A stretch of DNA of 64,000 nt. Source: Christensenellaceae bacterium. GTDB taxonomy: Bacteria; Bacillota; Clostridia; Christensenellales; Aristaeellaceae. This document shows positions 27,030 through 38,231 of the stretch, piece by piece. Positions within the stretch are counted from its first letter, which is position 1, and each line of letters starts with the position of its first letter. Location of the stretch: positions 21,696 to 85,695 of the forward strand of contig DUQK01000037.1 in NCBI GenBank assembly GCA_012837835.1, written 5' to 3'. The translations under genes were made by a program, and so were the position numbers. The notes beneath the pieces were generated by a model that was given only the letters and a program-made list of their open reading frames with translations, was not told where the DNA came from and did no database searches.

Positions 27030-28018
27030 GCGCTATGAGCATGCCCGCTTGGGGCATATGGCTTATGGCTCTTGGTCTTGGTATATTTATTGTTATGATA
27101 ATACTAAGCCTAAAGAAACACAGGGGCGTGCATAGATCGCTCTTCGCCTGGCCTTATTCTCTATGGATGATAGTATTTACAGTTGTGCCACTTTTTTTAA
27201 TAGCTTATTATGCTTTTACTGACAAGGCAGGTAGCTTTACTCTGGATAATTTTAAAAACTTCTGGGACAGCAACTATGAGATGAAAAAACAGCTAATTGA
27301 TATGGGCTTTGATGTAAGTGGTATGGAACTTAGCGATAGGGGAACAGTAAATGTAGATACCTTGGTGTATTCACTCTGGATGGCATTTAAGTGTACCGTA
27401 ATATGCCTTGCGATAGGTTATCCTGCAGCGCTTTTTATGTCGGATAGAAATTTTAAGCTGGGACCAACGCTTATTGTGCTTTTCATAATCCCTATGTGGA
27501 TGAACTTCCTACTGCGCACAATAGCTTGGATGACACTGCTTGAAGATAACGGCATTATAAATACCCTGCTAGAATCCCTTGGATTTGGAAAACTTAAACT
27601 AATGTATAATTCAAACGCAGTGTTGCTTGGTATGGTGTATAACTACTTGCCTTTTATGGTGTTCCCTGTATATAACTCAATAAGTAAGCAGGATATTAAG
27701 CTATCCGAAGCCGCTATGGACCTTGGAGCGGATGAAATTAAAACCTTTACTAGGGTAACGTTTCCGCTGAGTATACCTGGCATTGTATCCGGTATTACTA
27801 TGGTGTTTATGCCGTCAGTTACTACTTTTTTTATACCTAGGGTACTAGGCGGCGGAAATACGGAGATGTTCGGAGACCTTATAGAGCGTACATTCTTAAC
27901 TGCTGATAACTGGAATGTAGGTTCAGCGCTATCCCTAATAATGATGGTGCTGATACTGTTCAGCATAAGCCTACTTAGGCGAGTTGATCCTCAAGGGGAA
28001 GGAGGGAGCCTATTATGA
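27026..28018 (+). CDS. potB: Spermidine/putrescine ABC importer permease PotB
   Basis: A 330-residue BPD_transp_1-family permease. The EAA loop is visible as [10 protein letters not shown]. An extra N-terminal hydrophobic segment (about residues 8-27) precedes the usual first helix, and a roughly 40-residue extracytoplasmic loop follows it, making the protein longer than the common 275-290 residues. Such extended PotB proteins occur in Clostridia. It overlaps potA and potC by 4 bp each (ATGA), a fully coupled operon. Confidence 0.9.
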   Translation: MSAMSMPAWGIWLMALGLGIFIVMIILSLKKHRGVHRSLFAWPYSLWMIVFTVVPLFLIAYYAFTDKAGSFTLDNFKNFWDSNYEMKKQLIDMGFDVSGMELSDRGTVNVDTLVYSLWMAFKCTVICLAIGYPAALFMSDRNFKLGPTLIVLFIIPMWMNFLLRTIAWMTLLEDNGIINTLLESLGFGKLKLMYNSNAVLLGMVYNYLPFMVFPVYNSISKQDIKLSEAAMDLGADEIKTFTRVTFPLSIPGIVSGITMVFMPSVTTFFIPRVLGGGNTEMFGDLIERTFLTADNWNVGSALSLIMMVLILFSISLLRRVDPQGEGGSLL

Positions 28019-28791
28019 CCAAGGTGTTTAAACGCTTCTATCTGATGTTAATACTGCTTTTTCTATACCTGCCTATTGCAGTGCTTATATTCCAGTCTTT
28101 CAATGCGGGAGTAAGCCGCGCTAAATGGGAGGGTTTTTCACTGAGATGGTATGTAGAACTATTTAGGGACCCTGCTATAAAAAAGGCTCTTTGGGTTACC
28201 GTAAGCATAGCTGCGCTTGCTTCGTTTTTTGCAACCATACTGGGAACTCTTGCGGCGATAGGTATAAATGCCATGAAAAAAGGTTCACAAGGCACTATGA
28301 TGACTATCACCAGTATACCTATGACCATGCCTGATATAGTAACCGGTATTTCTCTCATGCTGCTTTTTATATTTACCAAGGTGGATAGGGGTTATTTTAC
28401 CATGTTACTTGCGCATATTACCTTTAATACGCCGTATGTGTTGCTCTCTGTGCTGCCAAAACTTAGGGAAATGAGCCGCTATACATACGAAGCCGCGCTG
28501 GACCTTGGAGCAACGCCGGGCTATGCTCTAAGGCATGTGCTTATACCCGCTGTAAGACCTGGGATAATTACCGGTGCGCTGCTTTCATTTACCCTATCTT
28601 TGGATGATTTTACCGTAAGCTATTTTACTACCAGCCCGCTTGTACAGAACCTTTCAACTTTAATTTATTCTGAGGCGAGAAAGGGTATAAAGCCTACTAT
28701 GAATGCACTATCCGCTTTGATGTTTGTTACACTATTAGTATTGCTTTTAGCAATTAACTATAGGTCTATAAAAACCAATTCAAACAAATAG
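28015..28791 (+). CDS. potC: Spermidine/putrescine ABC importer permease PotC
   Basis: A 258-residue BPD_transp_1-family permease with six hydrophobic segments and EAA loop E-A-A-L-D-L-G-A-T-P. The N-terminal Y-L-P-I-A-V-L-I-F-x-S-F-N is typical of PotC/PotI. It forms the channel with PotB. It starts within the potB stop and is followed after 9 bp by potD. Confidence 0.92.
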   Translation: MTKVFKRFYLMLILLFLYLPIAVLIFQSFNAGVSRAKWEGFSLRWYVELFRDPAIKKALWVTVSIAALASFFATILGTLAAIGINAMKKGSQGTMMTITSIPMTMPDIVTGISLMLLFIFTKVDRGYFTMLLAHITFNTPYVLLSVLPKLREMSRYTYEAALDLGATPGYALRHVLIPAVRPGIITGALLSFTLSLDDFTVSYFTTSPLVQNLSTLIYSEARKGIKPTMNALSALMFVTLLVLLLAINYRSIKTNSNK

Positions 28792-28800
28792 GAGGTAAAC

Positions 28801-29841
28801 ATGAAAAAATTGGGTGTTCTGTTTTTAACAATCTCTCTGCTGTGCATGATGCTCGTATCAGGGCAGGCGAACGGTGTTGTAAGAGTTTACAATTGGGAGG
28901 ACTACATTAGTCCGGAATCACTCGAACTTTTTGAAGAAGAAACGGGCATAAAGGTAGATTATATGCGTTTTACTACAAATGAAGATATGATGGTGCAGGT
29001 TAGAACATCCCCCGGCGCATTTGATATAGTATTTCCGTCTGATTATTGTGTAGAAAGGCTTATAAGCGAAGACTTGCTTGAAGAGCTTGATTACTCAAAG
29101 ATTCCAAATGCAGAGCATATTTCAGATTGGCTGCAAGATCCCGCCTATGACCCAAAGGGAGTACACTCTGTACCCTATATGTGGGGTACTGTAGGAATAC
29201 TGTATGATAAAACGCGCGTAAACGGTCCGATTGATTCTTGGGGAGTGCTTTTTAGCGATGAATATGCAGGGGAAGTATTTATGCTGGATTCTATAAGGGA
29301 TACCATGGGCTTGGCTCTTCAATATCTAGGTTATTCATTAAACACAAGGGAGCCTAACGAGCTTATGAAAGCCACTAAATTACTTATAGAACAGAAGAAA
29401 AACCGCATTGTAAAAGCGTACCAAGTTGATGAAACCAAAGATAAGATGGTAGCGGGCGAAGCTATACTTGCGGTTATGTGGTCAGGAGATGCGCAGTATT
29501 CTATTAGCCTTAATGACAACCTTGCTTATTCAGTACCTAAAGAGGGAAGTAATGTATGGGTTGACTGCTTTATAATACCTAAATCCTCAGAGAATAAGGA
29601 AAACGCATATAAATTTATAGACTTTATGTGCAGACCTGAAATTGCTCAAATAAACTGTGAATATATAGAATACTCATCACCAAATGATGCTGCTATAGAG
29701 CTTATGGGGGATGAGTACATAAACAACCCTACCATAAACCCCCCGCAGGAGGTTATAGACAGGTGTGAATTCTTCCACGATATAAACGATTTTCTGCCCA
29801 CATATAATACCCTATGGGCGCAGGTTAAAAACGCGAAATAA
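28801..29841 (+). CDS. potD: Spermidine/putrescine-binding protein PotD
   Basis: A 346-residue solute-binding protein with an N-terminal signal peptide (K-K-L-G-V-L-F-L-T, cleavage near Q-A-N-G) and the typical PotD start V-Y-N-W-E-D-Y-I-S-P-E. Later features such as the W-x-D-C-F-I-I-P-K segment and C-terminal D-I-N-D-F-L-P-T-Y-N also fit. No convincing lipobox is present (Cys at position 15 lacks the small residues before it), unusual for a monoderm. GGAGG precedes the ATG. It ends tail-to-tail with guaB, 2 bp apart. Confidence 0.92.
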   Translation: MKKLGVLFLTISLLCMMLVSGQANGVVRVYNWEDYISPESLELFEEETGIKVDYMRFTTNEDMMVQVRTSPGAFDIVFPSDYCVERLISEDLLEELDYSKIPNAEHISDWLQDPAYDPKGVHSVPYMWGTVGILYDKTRVNGPIDSWGVLFSDEYAGEVFMLDSIRDTMGLALQYLGYSLNTREPNELMKATKLLIEQKKNRIVKAYQVDETKDKMVAGEAILAVMWSGDAQYSISLNDNLAYSVPKEGSNVWVDCFIIPKSSENKENAYKFIDFMCRPEIAQINCEYIEYSSPNDAAIELMGDEYINNPTINPPQEVIDRCEFFHDINDFLPTYNTLWAQVKNAK

Positions 29842-29843
29842 TT

Positions 29844-31319
<1,476 letters not shown>

Positions 31320-31336
31320 TTATATAAATAAATGTG

Positions 31337-31900
31337 TTAATTGACTTCATTCTTTTTAAATTCAAGAATATATATAGAGTGTGCATAATACACAAAAGCG
31401 CTTACTGATAGGATGACCCCAATCCATAGCAGTATCATGTGCAGCGGAAAGCCTATACTGTCAAAGTATTTATGGAAAAAACATAGCGTTAAAGCAGTAA
31501 AAATAGTAAGCTGGGCTAATTTACCTATGTGTTTGCTGTGAACGACCTTGTCTTTTCTAAGAAGATATAAGGAACCCGTAACCATAAGCAATTCCTTTAC
31601 AAGTATTATGAAAAATGCTGCGGAGGGAATAATATCCTTCTTGAAAAAATTAAGCATAAGCGCAACTACCATTAGCTTATCGGCGAAAGGGTCGAGTAGC
31701 TTGCCAACCCATGTAATTTGATTAAAGTTTCTTGCGACATAACCGTCTACTACATCAGTTAGCCCCGCAAAAAGGAAAACTATAAAGGCGGGTTTTATAT
31801 TGTCGTTCTGTATATGATAAGAAAAAACGGGAATAAGAAGAAGCCTTAATACCGTTAATGTGTTTGGAATATTTATAATGTTTTTCCATCTATCCGACAT
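31337..31900 (-). CDS. pgsA: CDP-diacylglycerol-glycerol-3-phosphate 3-phosphatidyltransferase
   Basis: A 187-residue membrane enzyme with the CDP-alcohol phosphatidyltransferase motif D-x2-D-G-x2-A-R-x8-G-x3-D-x3-D, seen as DVVDGYVARNF followed by GKLLDPFADK. It makes phosphatidylglycerol phosphate, the first committed step to anionic lipids. N-I-P-N-x-L-T-x-L-R near the start is typical. I chose ATG 31900, with AGGAGG about 9 bases upstream, instead of the longer frame from 31942. Confidence 0.92.
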   Translation of the reverse strand: MSDRWKNIINIPNTLTVLRLLLIPVFSYHIQNDNIKPAFIVFLFAGLTDVVDGYVARNFNQITWVGKLLDPFADKLMVVALMLNFFKKDIIPSAAFFIILVKELLMVTGSLYLLRKDKVVHSKHIGKLAQLTIFTALTLCFFHKYFDSIGFPLHMILLWIGVILSVSAFVYYAHSIYILEFKKNEVN

Positions 31901-31949
31901 AAAGCAAAACCTCCTGCATGGCGTAATTATATCATAAGACACACCAACA

Positions 31950-31983
31950 AAAAAGCCTTATGGAAAATTTCCTAAGGCTTTCA
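31950..31983 (-). terminator. Terminator of clpB
   Basis: On the minus strand AAAGCCTTA (31981-31973) pairs with TAAGGCTTT (31960-31952), extended by GGAAA/TTTCC across the loop, and is followed by a run of T residues. It lies just after the clpB stop. Confidence 0.8.
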
Positions 31984-31990
31984 AGAAAAC

Positions 31991-34603
31991 TTATTTTTCT
32001 TCTATTATTTTTACTATAAAGTTTCCATTTGTATCTATATCTACATACAAGGTACTTTCAGGTTCTATATTGCCTTCAATTATGGTCCTTGCAATAAGGG
32101 TTTCAACCTTGCTTTGAATGAGCCTTTTCATGGGTCTTGCACCATAACTTACATCATAGCCTTGGTTCATCAGGCTTTCAATGGCGCTTTCTGATAGCTC
32201 AAGCTTTAGTTCTTTCTGGGCAACCTTTTCTTTTAAGTTTATAAGCATAAGGTCTATTATCTTGCGTATACTGTCCCTAGTAAGAGGTGCGAAGAAAATA
32301 ATATCGTCTATGCGGTTTAGGAACTCAGGTCTAAATGTACGGCGCAGCTGCATATTTACGCTTTCCTTAGCTTCAGGCGCAATGCTGCCATCAGGCTGTA
32401 TTCCCTCTAAAATATCGGCAGAGCCAATATTGCTGGTCATGATTAGTATGGTATTAGTAAAATCGACAGTTCTACCTTGGCTGTCCGTAATTCTGCCATC
32501 GTCAAGCACCTGTAAAAGTACGTTGAATACATCAGGATGCGCTTTTTCAATCTCGTCAAAAAGCACTACAGAATAGGGCTTTCGCCTTACAGCTTCGGTA
32601 AGCTGTCCGCCTTCCTCATAGCCTACATATCCAGGAGGTGCGCCTATAAGGCGGCTTACGGAGAACTTTTCCATATATTCGCTCATGTCAATGCGAACCA
32701 TCATATGTTCATCATCAAACAAAGCTTCGGCAAGCGTTTTTGCAAGCTCTGTCTTACCAACGCCAGTGGGACCTAAAAACAAGAAACTTCCTATGGGTCT
32801 GTTTTCATCCGCAATTCCGGCTCTTGAGCGAAGTACAGCATCTGATACCAATTGTACAGCCTCTTCCTGACCGACTACCCTTTTGTGTAGCTCATCCGGG
32901 AGGTGTAGAAGCTTCTCCCTCTCGCTCTCTACAAGCTTAGTAACGGGTATTCCCGTCCATCTAGCAACTATACCTGCGATTTCTTCCTCAGTAACCTTGT
33001 TACGCAGGTAGGTAGCTTTTTCATGCTGAGGGCGCTCTTTTTCAAGGGTTTCAAGCTGCTGCTTTAGCTTAGGAAGCTCTCCATACTTAAGCTCCGCAGC
33101 CTTGTTTAAATCGTAGTTTCTTTCGGCGGTTTCTATTTCAGCGTTTACTTTTTCTATCTGCTCTTTAAGCCTTTGCAGTTCACCGATTTCCTGTTTTTCG
33201 TTCTCCCATTTAGCCTGCATTTGTTTAAATTCTTCCTTAAGGTTGTTTATCTCCTGCTGCAATTCTTCAAGGCGTGCTTTAGATAGCCTGTCATCTTCCT
33301 TTTTAAGGGCGGCTTCTTCTATTTCGAGCTGCATTATTTTGCGCCTTACACTGTCAAGCTCAGTTGGCATAGAGTCCATCTCTGTACGTATGAGCGCGCA
33401 GGCTTCATCAACAAGGTCTATCGCTTTGTCTGGCAAAAAGCGATCTGTAATATAGCGCTTTGAAAGCGTAGCTGCAGCTATAAGGGCATTATCCTGTATC
33501 TCAACTCCGTGGAACACCTCATAGCGCTCTCTTATACCCCTAAGTATGGATATAGTATCTTCAACAGTAGGTTCATCAACCATTATAGGTTGGAAGCGCC
33601 TTTCAAGTGCTGCGTCTTTTTCTATATACTGCCTATACTCATCTAAAGTTGTTGCGCCTATGCAGTGAAGTTCGCCCCGTGCAAGCATGGGTTTTAATAT
33701 ATTTCCCGCATCCATGCTGCCCTCAGCTTTGCCTGCGCCAACTATAGTATGCAGCTCATCTATGAACATAAGTATATCGCCGTCGCTGTTTTTAACTTCC
33801 GCAAGCACGGCTTTAAGTCTTTCTTCAAATTCTCCGCGGAATTTAGCACCTGCAATGAGTGAACCCATATCTAGTGAATATATGGTCTTGTTTTTAAGGC
33901 TATCTGGTACATCGCCCCTAATAATACGCTGGGCAAGACCCTCTGCTATAGCTGTCTTACCAACGCCGGGCTCACCTATAAGCACGGGGTTATTCTTAGT
34001 CTTACGGCTTAATATGCGTATTACATCTCTTATTTCATCATCTCTGCCTATTACGGGGTCAAGCTTTTGCTCCTTTGCAAGCTTGGTTAAATCAGTACCG
34101 TATTTTGATAGCGAATCATAGGTATCCTCCGGATTATCGCTCGTTACTCTAGTTTGTCCTCTAACGCTGGATAATGCGTTTAGAAAATCGCTTTTATTTA
34201 TACTTAATCTTGAAAAAATGTTCTTTATGCTGTTATCTGCATTATCAAGCAGAGAGATGAATATATGCTCAACTGATATATATTCATCTTTCATGCGGGT
34301 AGCAATATTCCCGGCTTCCCTTAAAACCTTATCAAGCGTCTGGGATATATATACTTTGCCCGCTTCCTGAGCACTTCCGCGTACTTTTGGAAGCTTTTCA
34401 ATTTCTTTAAGGGCGCTGTTTTTTAAGTTTCCAGAATCCTTCCCTATTTTTTTTATAAGCTGGGGGATAAGTTCATCTTCCTTTAATAGAAGTGCATATA
34501 GTATATGCGCGCTCTCGAGCGTTTGATTACCGTACTCTCCGGCGATGTTCTGTGCGTTTTGCAGTGTTTCTAAACTTTTTTGTGTATATTGTAAATTACT
34601 CAT
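31991..34603 (-). CDS. clpB: ATP-dependent disaggregase ClpB
   Basis: An 870-residue Hsp100 chaperone that, with DnaK, pulls proteins out of aggregates. It shows the N-terminal Clp repeat domain (1-145), first AAA+ domain with GEPGVGKTA (about 210), the long coiled-coil middle domain (about 405-520) that distinguishes ClpB from ClpC, second AAA+ domain with GPTGVGKTE, and a C-terminal D2-small domain. Start ATG 34603 follows AGGAGG; the TTG two codons earlier is unlikely. A CtsR-type operator and a consensus promoter lie upstream, so heat-shock control is expected. Confidence 0.97.
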   Translation of the reverse strand: MSNLQYTQKSLETLQNAQNIAGEYGNQTLESAHILYALLLKEDELIPQLIKKIGKDSGNLKNSALKEIEKLPKVRGSAQEAGKVYISQTLDKVLREAGNIATRMKDEYISVEHIFISLLDNADNSIKNIFSRLSINKSDFLNALSSVRGQTRVTSDNPEDTYDSLSKYGTDLTKLAKEQKLDPVIGRDDEIRDVIRILSRKTKNNPVLIGEPGVGKTAIAEGLAQRIIRGDVPDSLKNKTIYSLDMGSLIAGAKFRGEFEERLKAVLAEVKNSDGDILMFIDELHTIVGAGKAEGSMDAGNILKPMLARGELHCIGATTLDEYRQYIEKDAALERRFQPIMVDEPTVEDTISILRGIRERYEVFHGVEIQDNALIAAATLSKRYITDRFLPDKAIDLVDEACALIRTEMDSMPTELDSVRRKIMQLEIEEAALKKEDDRLSKARLEELQQEINNLKEEFKQMQAKWENEKQEIGELQRLKEQIEKVNAEIETAERNYDLNKAAELKYGELPKLKQQLETLEKERPQHEKATYLRNKVTEEEIAGIVARWTGIPVTKLVESEREKLLHLPDELHKRVVGQEEAVQLVSDAVLRSRAGIADENRPIGSFLFLGPTGVGKTELAKTLAEALFDDEHMMVRIDMSEYMEKFSVSRLIGAPPGYVGYEEGGQLTEAVRRKPYSVVLFDEIEKAHPDVFNVLLQVLDDGRITDSQGRTVDFTNTILIMTSNIGSADILEGIQPDGSIAPEAKESVNMQLRRTFRPEFLNRIDDIIFFAPLTRDSIRKIIDLMLINLKEKVAQKELKLELSESAIESLMNQGYDVSYGARPMKRLIQSKVETLIARTIIEGNIEPESTLYVDIDTNGNFIVKIIEEK

Positions 34604-34628
34604 TAACAATCCTCCTGAAGACAGATAC

Positions 34629-34645
34629 TTTGACCTTCTCTGACC
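34629..34645 (-). promoter_or_regulatory. CtsR-type operator of clpB
   Basis: On the minus strand GGTCAGA-GAA-GGTCAAA matches the CtsR heptad repeat (GGTCAAA-NAN-GGTCAAA) with one difference. It lies right after the predicted transcription start, where CtsR would block clpB in the absence of heat stress. Confidence 0.8.
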
Positions 34646-34654
34646 TTCAATATA

Positions 34655-34682
34655 ATTATATCACCTTACCGAGTATTGTCAA
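34655..34682 (-). promoter_or_regulatory. clpB promoter
   Basis: On the minus strand TTGACA (34682-34677) and TATAAT (34660-34655), 16-bp spacing, immediately upstream of the CtsR box. Confidence 0.8.
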
Positions 34683-34802
34683 GCAAAATTCGCCAATATT
34701 TAAGGTTTATCCTGATTGTACATTAAAGCTAGTATTCCAAGCTGGTTTATATGTTTTATAAGATATGCACAAATAAAATACGCAAATTTGTACATTTCCG
34801 GA

Positions 34803-34832
34803 CTAACAATATCTACCTATTTTAGATATAAT
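34803..34832 (+). promoter_or_regulatory. Possible promoter of the MsmK-like ATPase gene
   Basis: TATAAT (34827-34832) is clear; the -35 (CTAACA at 34803-34808, 18-bp spacing) is weak. It lies 30 bp before the ATG. Confidence 0.4.
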
Positions 34833-34861
34833 CTGAGCATAATAAATTTTGGAGGTATATA

Positions 34862-35983
34862 ATGGCAAGTTTATCACTAAGAAACCTATATAAGGTATAC
34901 CCCGGTGGCGTTACCGCTGTTAGCGACTTTTCACTCGAAATTGAAGATAAGGAATTTATCGTCCTAGTTGGTCCTTCAGGCTGCGGTAAGTCTACTACGC
35001 TGCGTATGGTTGCAGGGCTTGAAGAAATTAGCGATGGCGAACTCTACATCGACGACAAGCTTGTAAATGACGTTGCTCCCAAGGATAGGGACATTGCGAT
35101 GGTTTTCCAGAACTACGCACTGTATCCGCACATGACTGTGTTTGACAATATGGCCTTTGGTCTTAAGCTTCGCAAAACTCCCAAGGATGAAATTAAACGC
35201 CGTGTTGAAGCTGCTGCTCACATACTTGATATTGAGCATCTACTAAACAGAAAGCCCAAGGCGCTTTCAGGCGGTCAACGTCAGCGTGTTGCACTTGGTC
35301 GTGCAATAGTCCGTGAACCCAAGGTCTTCCTTATGGACGAGCCGCTCTCAAACCTAGACGCTAAGCTGCGTGTTGCCATGCGTACTGAGATTACCAAGCT
35401 GCACCAGCGCCTGCAAACCACTTTCATATACGTTACCCACGACCAGACTGAAGCGATGACTATGGGTACCCGCATTGTAATCATGAAGGACGGCTTTATC
35501 CAACAGGTTGATACTCCTCAGAACAACTACGACTATCCTCACAACAAATTCGTTGCCGGCTTCATAGGCAGCCCGCAGATGAACTTCTTTGATGTTAAAC
35601 TAATTTCGGAAGATGGCAAAGTATACGCACTCTTTGGCGATAGCAAGATACTCGTTCCCGACAGCAAGGTCAAAAAGTTCGTTGACGAAAGCTATGTAGG
35701 AAAGGAAGTAGTAATGGGTATCCGTCCTGAAAACATTTCAGACGATCCTGAAATCGTTGCTGCAAATCCCGAATCTAAGTTCAAGGTACATGTAGATGTT
35801 ACCGAGCAGATGGGTTCTGAAACATATCTCTATCTTACCACCGAAGGCAAGGAAGATAACGTAGTAGCAAGGGTTGACCCGCGCACTACAACCAGAACCG
35901 GTCATGATACATGGTGCGTTATGGATACCACACGCTTGCACTTCTTTGACAAGGATACCGAAAACACTATTCTAAATAGATAA
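34862..35983 (+). CDS. Carbohydrate ABC importer ATPase, MsmK/UgpC/MsmX type
   Basis: A 373-residue ABC ATPase with Walker [10 protein letters not shown], signature LSGGQRQR, Walker B V-F-L-M-D-E-P, H-loop T-H-D-Q-T-E-A, and a C-terminal regulatory TOBE part (about 240-370). The N-terminal [12 protein letters not shown] is typical of CUT1 ATPases. No permease or binding protein is next to it, and it has its own terminator, so it is probably a shared ATPase serving several sugar importers, as MsmX does. It uses more C-ending codons than its neighbours, which suggests high expression. GGAGG precedes the ATG. Confidence 0.9.
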   Translation: MASLSLRNLYKVYPGGVTAVSDFSLEIEDKEFIVLVGPSGCGKSTTLRMVAGLEEISDGELYIDDKLVNDVAPKDRDIAMVFQNYALYPHMTVFDNMAFGLKLRKTPKDEIKRRVEAAAHILDIEHLLNRKPKALSGGQRQRVALGRAIVREPKVFLMDEPLSNLDAKLRVAMRTEITKLHQRLQTTFIYVTHDQTEAMTMGTRIVIMKDGFIQQVDTPQNNYDYPHNKFVAGFIGSPQMNFFDVKLISEDGKVYALFGDSKILVPDSKVKKFVDESYVGKEVVMGIRPENISDDPEIVAANPESKFKVHVDVTEQMGSETYLYLTTEGKEDNVVARVDPRTTTRTGHDTWCVMDTTRLHFFDKDTENTILNR

Positions 35984-35997
35984 TGTTTCACCTCTTG

Positions 35998-36027
35998 GGC
36001 TGCCTGTATAAGGCGGCCTTTTTTTTG
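35998..36027 (+). terminator. Terminator of the MsmK-like gene
   Basis: GGCTGCCT (35998-36005) and AGGCGGCC (36011-36018) form an 8-bp stem (one G-T pair) with a GTATA loop, followed by eight or nine T residues. Confidence 0.9.
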
Positions 36028-36039
36028 TATATTAATATG

Positions 36040-36460
36040 CATAAGCAATAAATGTCTTAATCAAAGTTTTCAGGGTCAAATTGTGGATAACTTTTTCTCG
36101 ACTTAACCTAAAATTTACAAAAGCTTTGTAAATCAAGGCTGAATCAGCACTTTTAAATGTGAATTGTGGATAATTCTGTGGATGATGTGGATAAGGTGGA
36201 TAGTTGCACAGAAGACTTAACATATAATTCTTATACGTTTAATTTGCGTATTCTATTACCTGTTCGGGTCGAAATGTATAATAATTATCACATACAACGA
36301 ATAAATATTCATACACTGTGTGTTGATAAGTTGTGTGGAAATTTTCCGTAATCAATTTTTTTTGCTTAAATTTTTTATGCATGCATATATAATTCATATT
36401 CGCATAAATTATTTTGAATAATTTAACTAACAATTATTTAAATGGTGCGTATAAGCATAT
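36040..36460. other. Candidate replication origin (DnaA-box cluster plus AT-rich region)
   Basis: The roughly 570-bp gap between the MsmK-like gene and the next gene holds three exact DnaA boxes in one orientation (TGTGGATAA at 36082-36090, 36165-36173, 36186-36194), two with one mismatch (TGTGGATGA 36177-36185; TGTTGATAA 36321-36329) and two weaker ones (GGTGGATAG 36195-36203; TGTGGAAAT 36334-36342). The boxes at 36177-36203 are three directly abutting 9-mers. An A/T-dominated stretch (about 36345-36445) follows on one side, a plausible unwinding element. This is the standard layout of oriC. dnaA and dnaN are not adjacent, so the assignment needs skew or mapping data; a DnaA-regulated promoter or DnaA titration site is the alternative. 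Confidence 0.65.
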
Positions 36461-36496
36461 TGTTTTATAAAACACTAAACATAAAGCTTTCACTTC

Positions 36497-36525
36497 TTTA
36501 CATTAACAAAACGCTGCGGTATAAT
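36497..36525 (+). promoter_or_regulatory. Promoter of the small-protein/secDF-recJ-relA group
   Basis: TTTACA (36497-36502) and TATAAT (36520-36525) with 17-bp spacing, 30 bp before the TTG start of the small membrane protein and just right of the DnaA-box cluster. Confidence 0.7.
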
Positions 36526-36555
36526 AAGCCTGATTTTTGTATGGGAGGGAGAGCA

Positions 36556-36885
36556 TTGTTTAAACGCATTTTGTTGTTATCTTTCCTTTGCGTTGCGGTG
36601 TTTTTTCTTATCTCCCTCATGGTATATAGTGAAAGTGATACAAAGCCTATAATTGTGCGTAGCGCACAAGTTGTACCGTACATAGTTTCAAAGCCAATTG
36701 AGCCTTGTAATTTATCATGTAAAACGCATGAAATAAATACAAAAATGCTGCTTATATATAAGCCTAATTTTGAATACATGTTTTCAAATAGGGCTTTTAC
36801 CGATGCTAATGGCGTAGTGCTTAGTGATAAAGTATATTATAGAGCTGCATTTACTTCCTTTCGATTGCATGAGAGCGCAGGGTGA
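36556..36885 (+). CDS. Small hypothetical membrane-anchored or secreted protein
   Basis: A 109-residue protein of unknown family. I chose TTG 36556 because GGGAGG lies 6-7 bases upstream; the same frame is open from 36442 but that part crosses the promoter. The N-terminus is K-R followed by one hydrophobic helix (about residues 5-22), then a short extracytoplasmic domain of about 85 residues with two cysteines (P-C-N-L-S-C) that could form a disulfide or metal site. It lies between the possible origin and the secD-like gene, perhaps in the same transcript. No function is proposed. Confidence 0.5.
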   Translation: MFKRILLLSFLCVAVFFLISLMVYSESDTKPIIVRSAQVVPYIVSKPIEPCNLSCKTHEINTKMLLIYKPNFEYMFSNRAFTDANGVVLSDKVYYRAAFTSFRLHESAG

Positions 36886-36926
36886 TTAGTAGCGCATACT
36901 TAAATAAATTATAGAAAGGAAAAAAT

Positions 36927-38231
36927 ATGTTAAAGAAAATAAATTTTAAATCAAAGCATATAGCGCTTGTAACCGTTGTGATATTGTTCCTGTTAACGGT
37001 TGTATCTTGTTTCCTAGGCGTGAGAGGTCAAAAGCTAGATAGCATAGGTCTATATAAGCTGTTGCCTTGGATACCTATCCCGAGCGAAAAATTTGAATGG
37101 CGTACAGCGCTTGTTCCCGGGGCGGATTTTGGAGTAACCGAAGCTATAAGCTTCACATTTAATGAGGGAGTAGAGGAAGAAAAGAGTGAAGTAGTTCGTA
37201 CGCTTTCAAGCAGGCTTTCAAACTACGGGCTTTCAAGCTTTTCTATTGAAGAACATGAAGGCAATTACCAGCTAAAGCTGCCTAATGATATCATAAATTC
37301 AGATAAACTTGAGCTTCTACTTTCAAAGGGTGAATTCAGCTTTGCAGGTCCCGATGGTGAGGACTTTCTGTCCGGTAAGCATATAACTAGGGCAAATGTG
37401 GCGCCTGCAGATCAGACAGGCTCCAGTTGGTATTTAGCATTTGAGCTTGATAGTGAGGGAAAAGACATATTTGCCAAAAAAACCACCGAGCTTGTGAACG
37501 AGATGATGTTGGTTAAAAGAGATGGGGTAGAACTAGTAAGGGCAAGCATAGCGGAGCCTTTAGTAGACGGCGGCGCTTCTATACCTGGGTTTACATTTGA
37601 TGATGCGTATATAAACGCTATACTAATGAAATCAGGCGCGCTGCCCTATGAATTAAATGTTGGTGAAACCCTTGAAGGCGAACCTATGCTTGGCGAAAAC
37701 TCTCTGAATGGGGTAATTATAGCGCTATGGATAGTTATAGCGGTTATAATGCTGGTATTCCTCATTAAATATCGCCTTGCAGGTCTTGCGGGGCTGTGGA
37801 CTGTTGCTTCAAACATATGTTTGAGTTGGCTTATTATTGCATTAATACAAGCTGGTTTTAACCTAAGTTCACTACTAGCCTTTACCTTGTCAACTATAAT
37901 ATTGGTATGTAATATTTTAATGCTGTTTCAAGGTATGTCGGATGACTTAAAGAGCGGAAGGTCTGCAAAGCAGTCCCTAAAGGATTCCTATGCTTCAAAT
38001 GGAAAGCTGGGGCTTGATATAATGCTCGCTCTGTTCTTCTTCGCGCTTATAATCATAATAATGGATACTGGTGTTATAGGGCATTTCATGCAGCTATTTG
38101 CAGTATGTATGTTGGTAAACATAATAATGGTGCAATTAGGCTTTAGACTTATGCTTAACAGTATGTTTAATCTATTTGGAGAAAAAACCAGCCTATACAT
38201 AACCGCTAATACTCAGGGGGTGAGGGAATGA
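36927..38231 (+). CDS. secD: Divergent SecD-like membrane protein
   Basis: A 434-residue protein with one N-terminal helix, an extracytoplasmic region (about 35-260) and five C-terminal helices (about 265-420), the topology of SecD, which aids late protein export using the proton gradient. Position (before a SecF-like gene and recJ-relA-dtd) supports it. However, the signatures are eroded: the G-L-D-L-x-G-G region reads PGADFGVTE, and the transmembrane motif V-D-A-N-V-L-I-F-E-R-I is replaced around residues 326-337 by LVCNILMLFQGM, with C328 where the essential Asp should be. It may have lost proton coupling. AGAAAGGA precedes the ATG. Confidence 0.65.
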   Translation: MLKKINFKSKHIALVTVVILFLLTVVSCFLGVRGQKLDSIGLYKLLPWIPIPSEKFEWRTALVPGADFGVTEAISFTFNEGVEEEKSEVVRTLSSRLSNYGLSSFSIEEHEGNYQLKLPNDIINSDKLELLLSKGEFSFAGPDGEDFLSGKHITRANVAPADQTGSSWYLAFELDSEGKDIFAKKTTELVNEMMLVKRDGVELVRASIAEPLVDGGASIPGFTFDDAYINAILMKSGALPYELNVGETLEGEPMLGENSLNGVIIALWIVIAVIMLVFLIKYRLAGLAGLWTVASNICLSWLIIALIQAGFNLSSLLAFTLSTIILVCNILMLFQGMSDDLKSGRSAKQSLKDSYASNGKLGLDIMLALFFFALIIIIMDTGVIGHFMQLFAVCMLVNIIMVQLGFRLMLNSMFNLFGEKTSLYITANTQGVRE

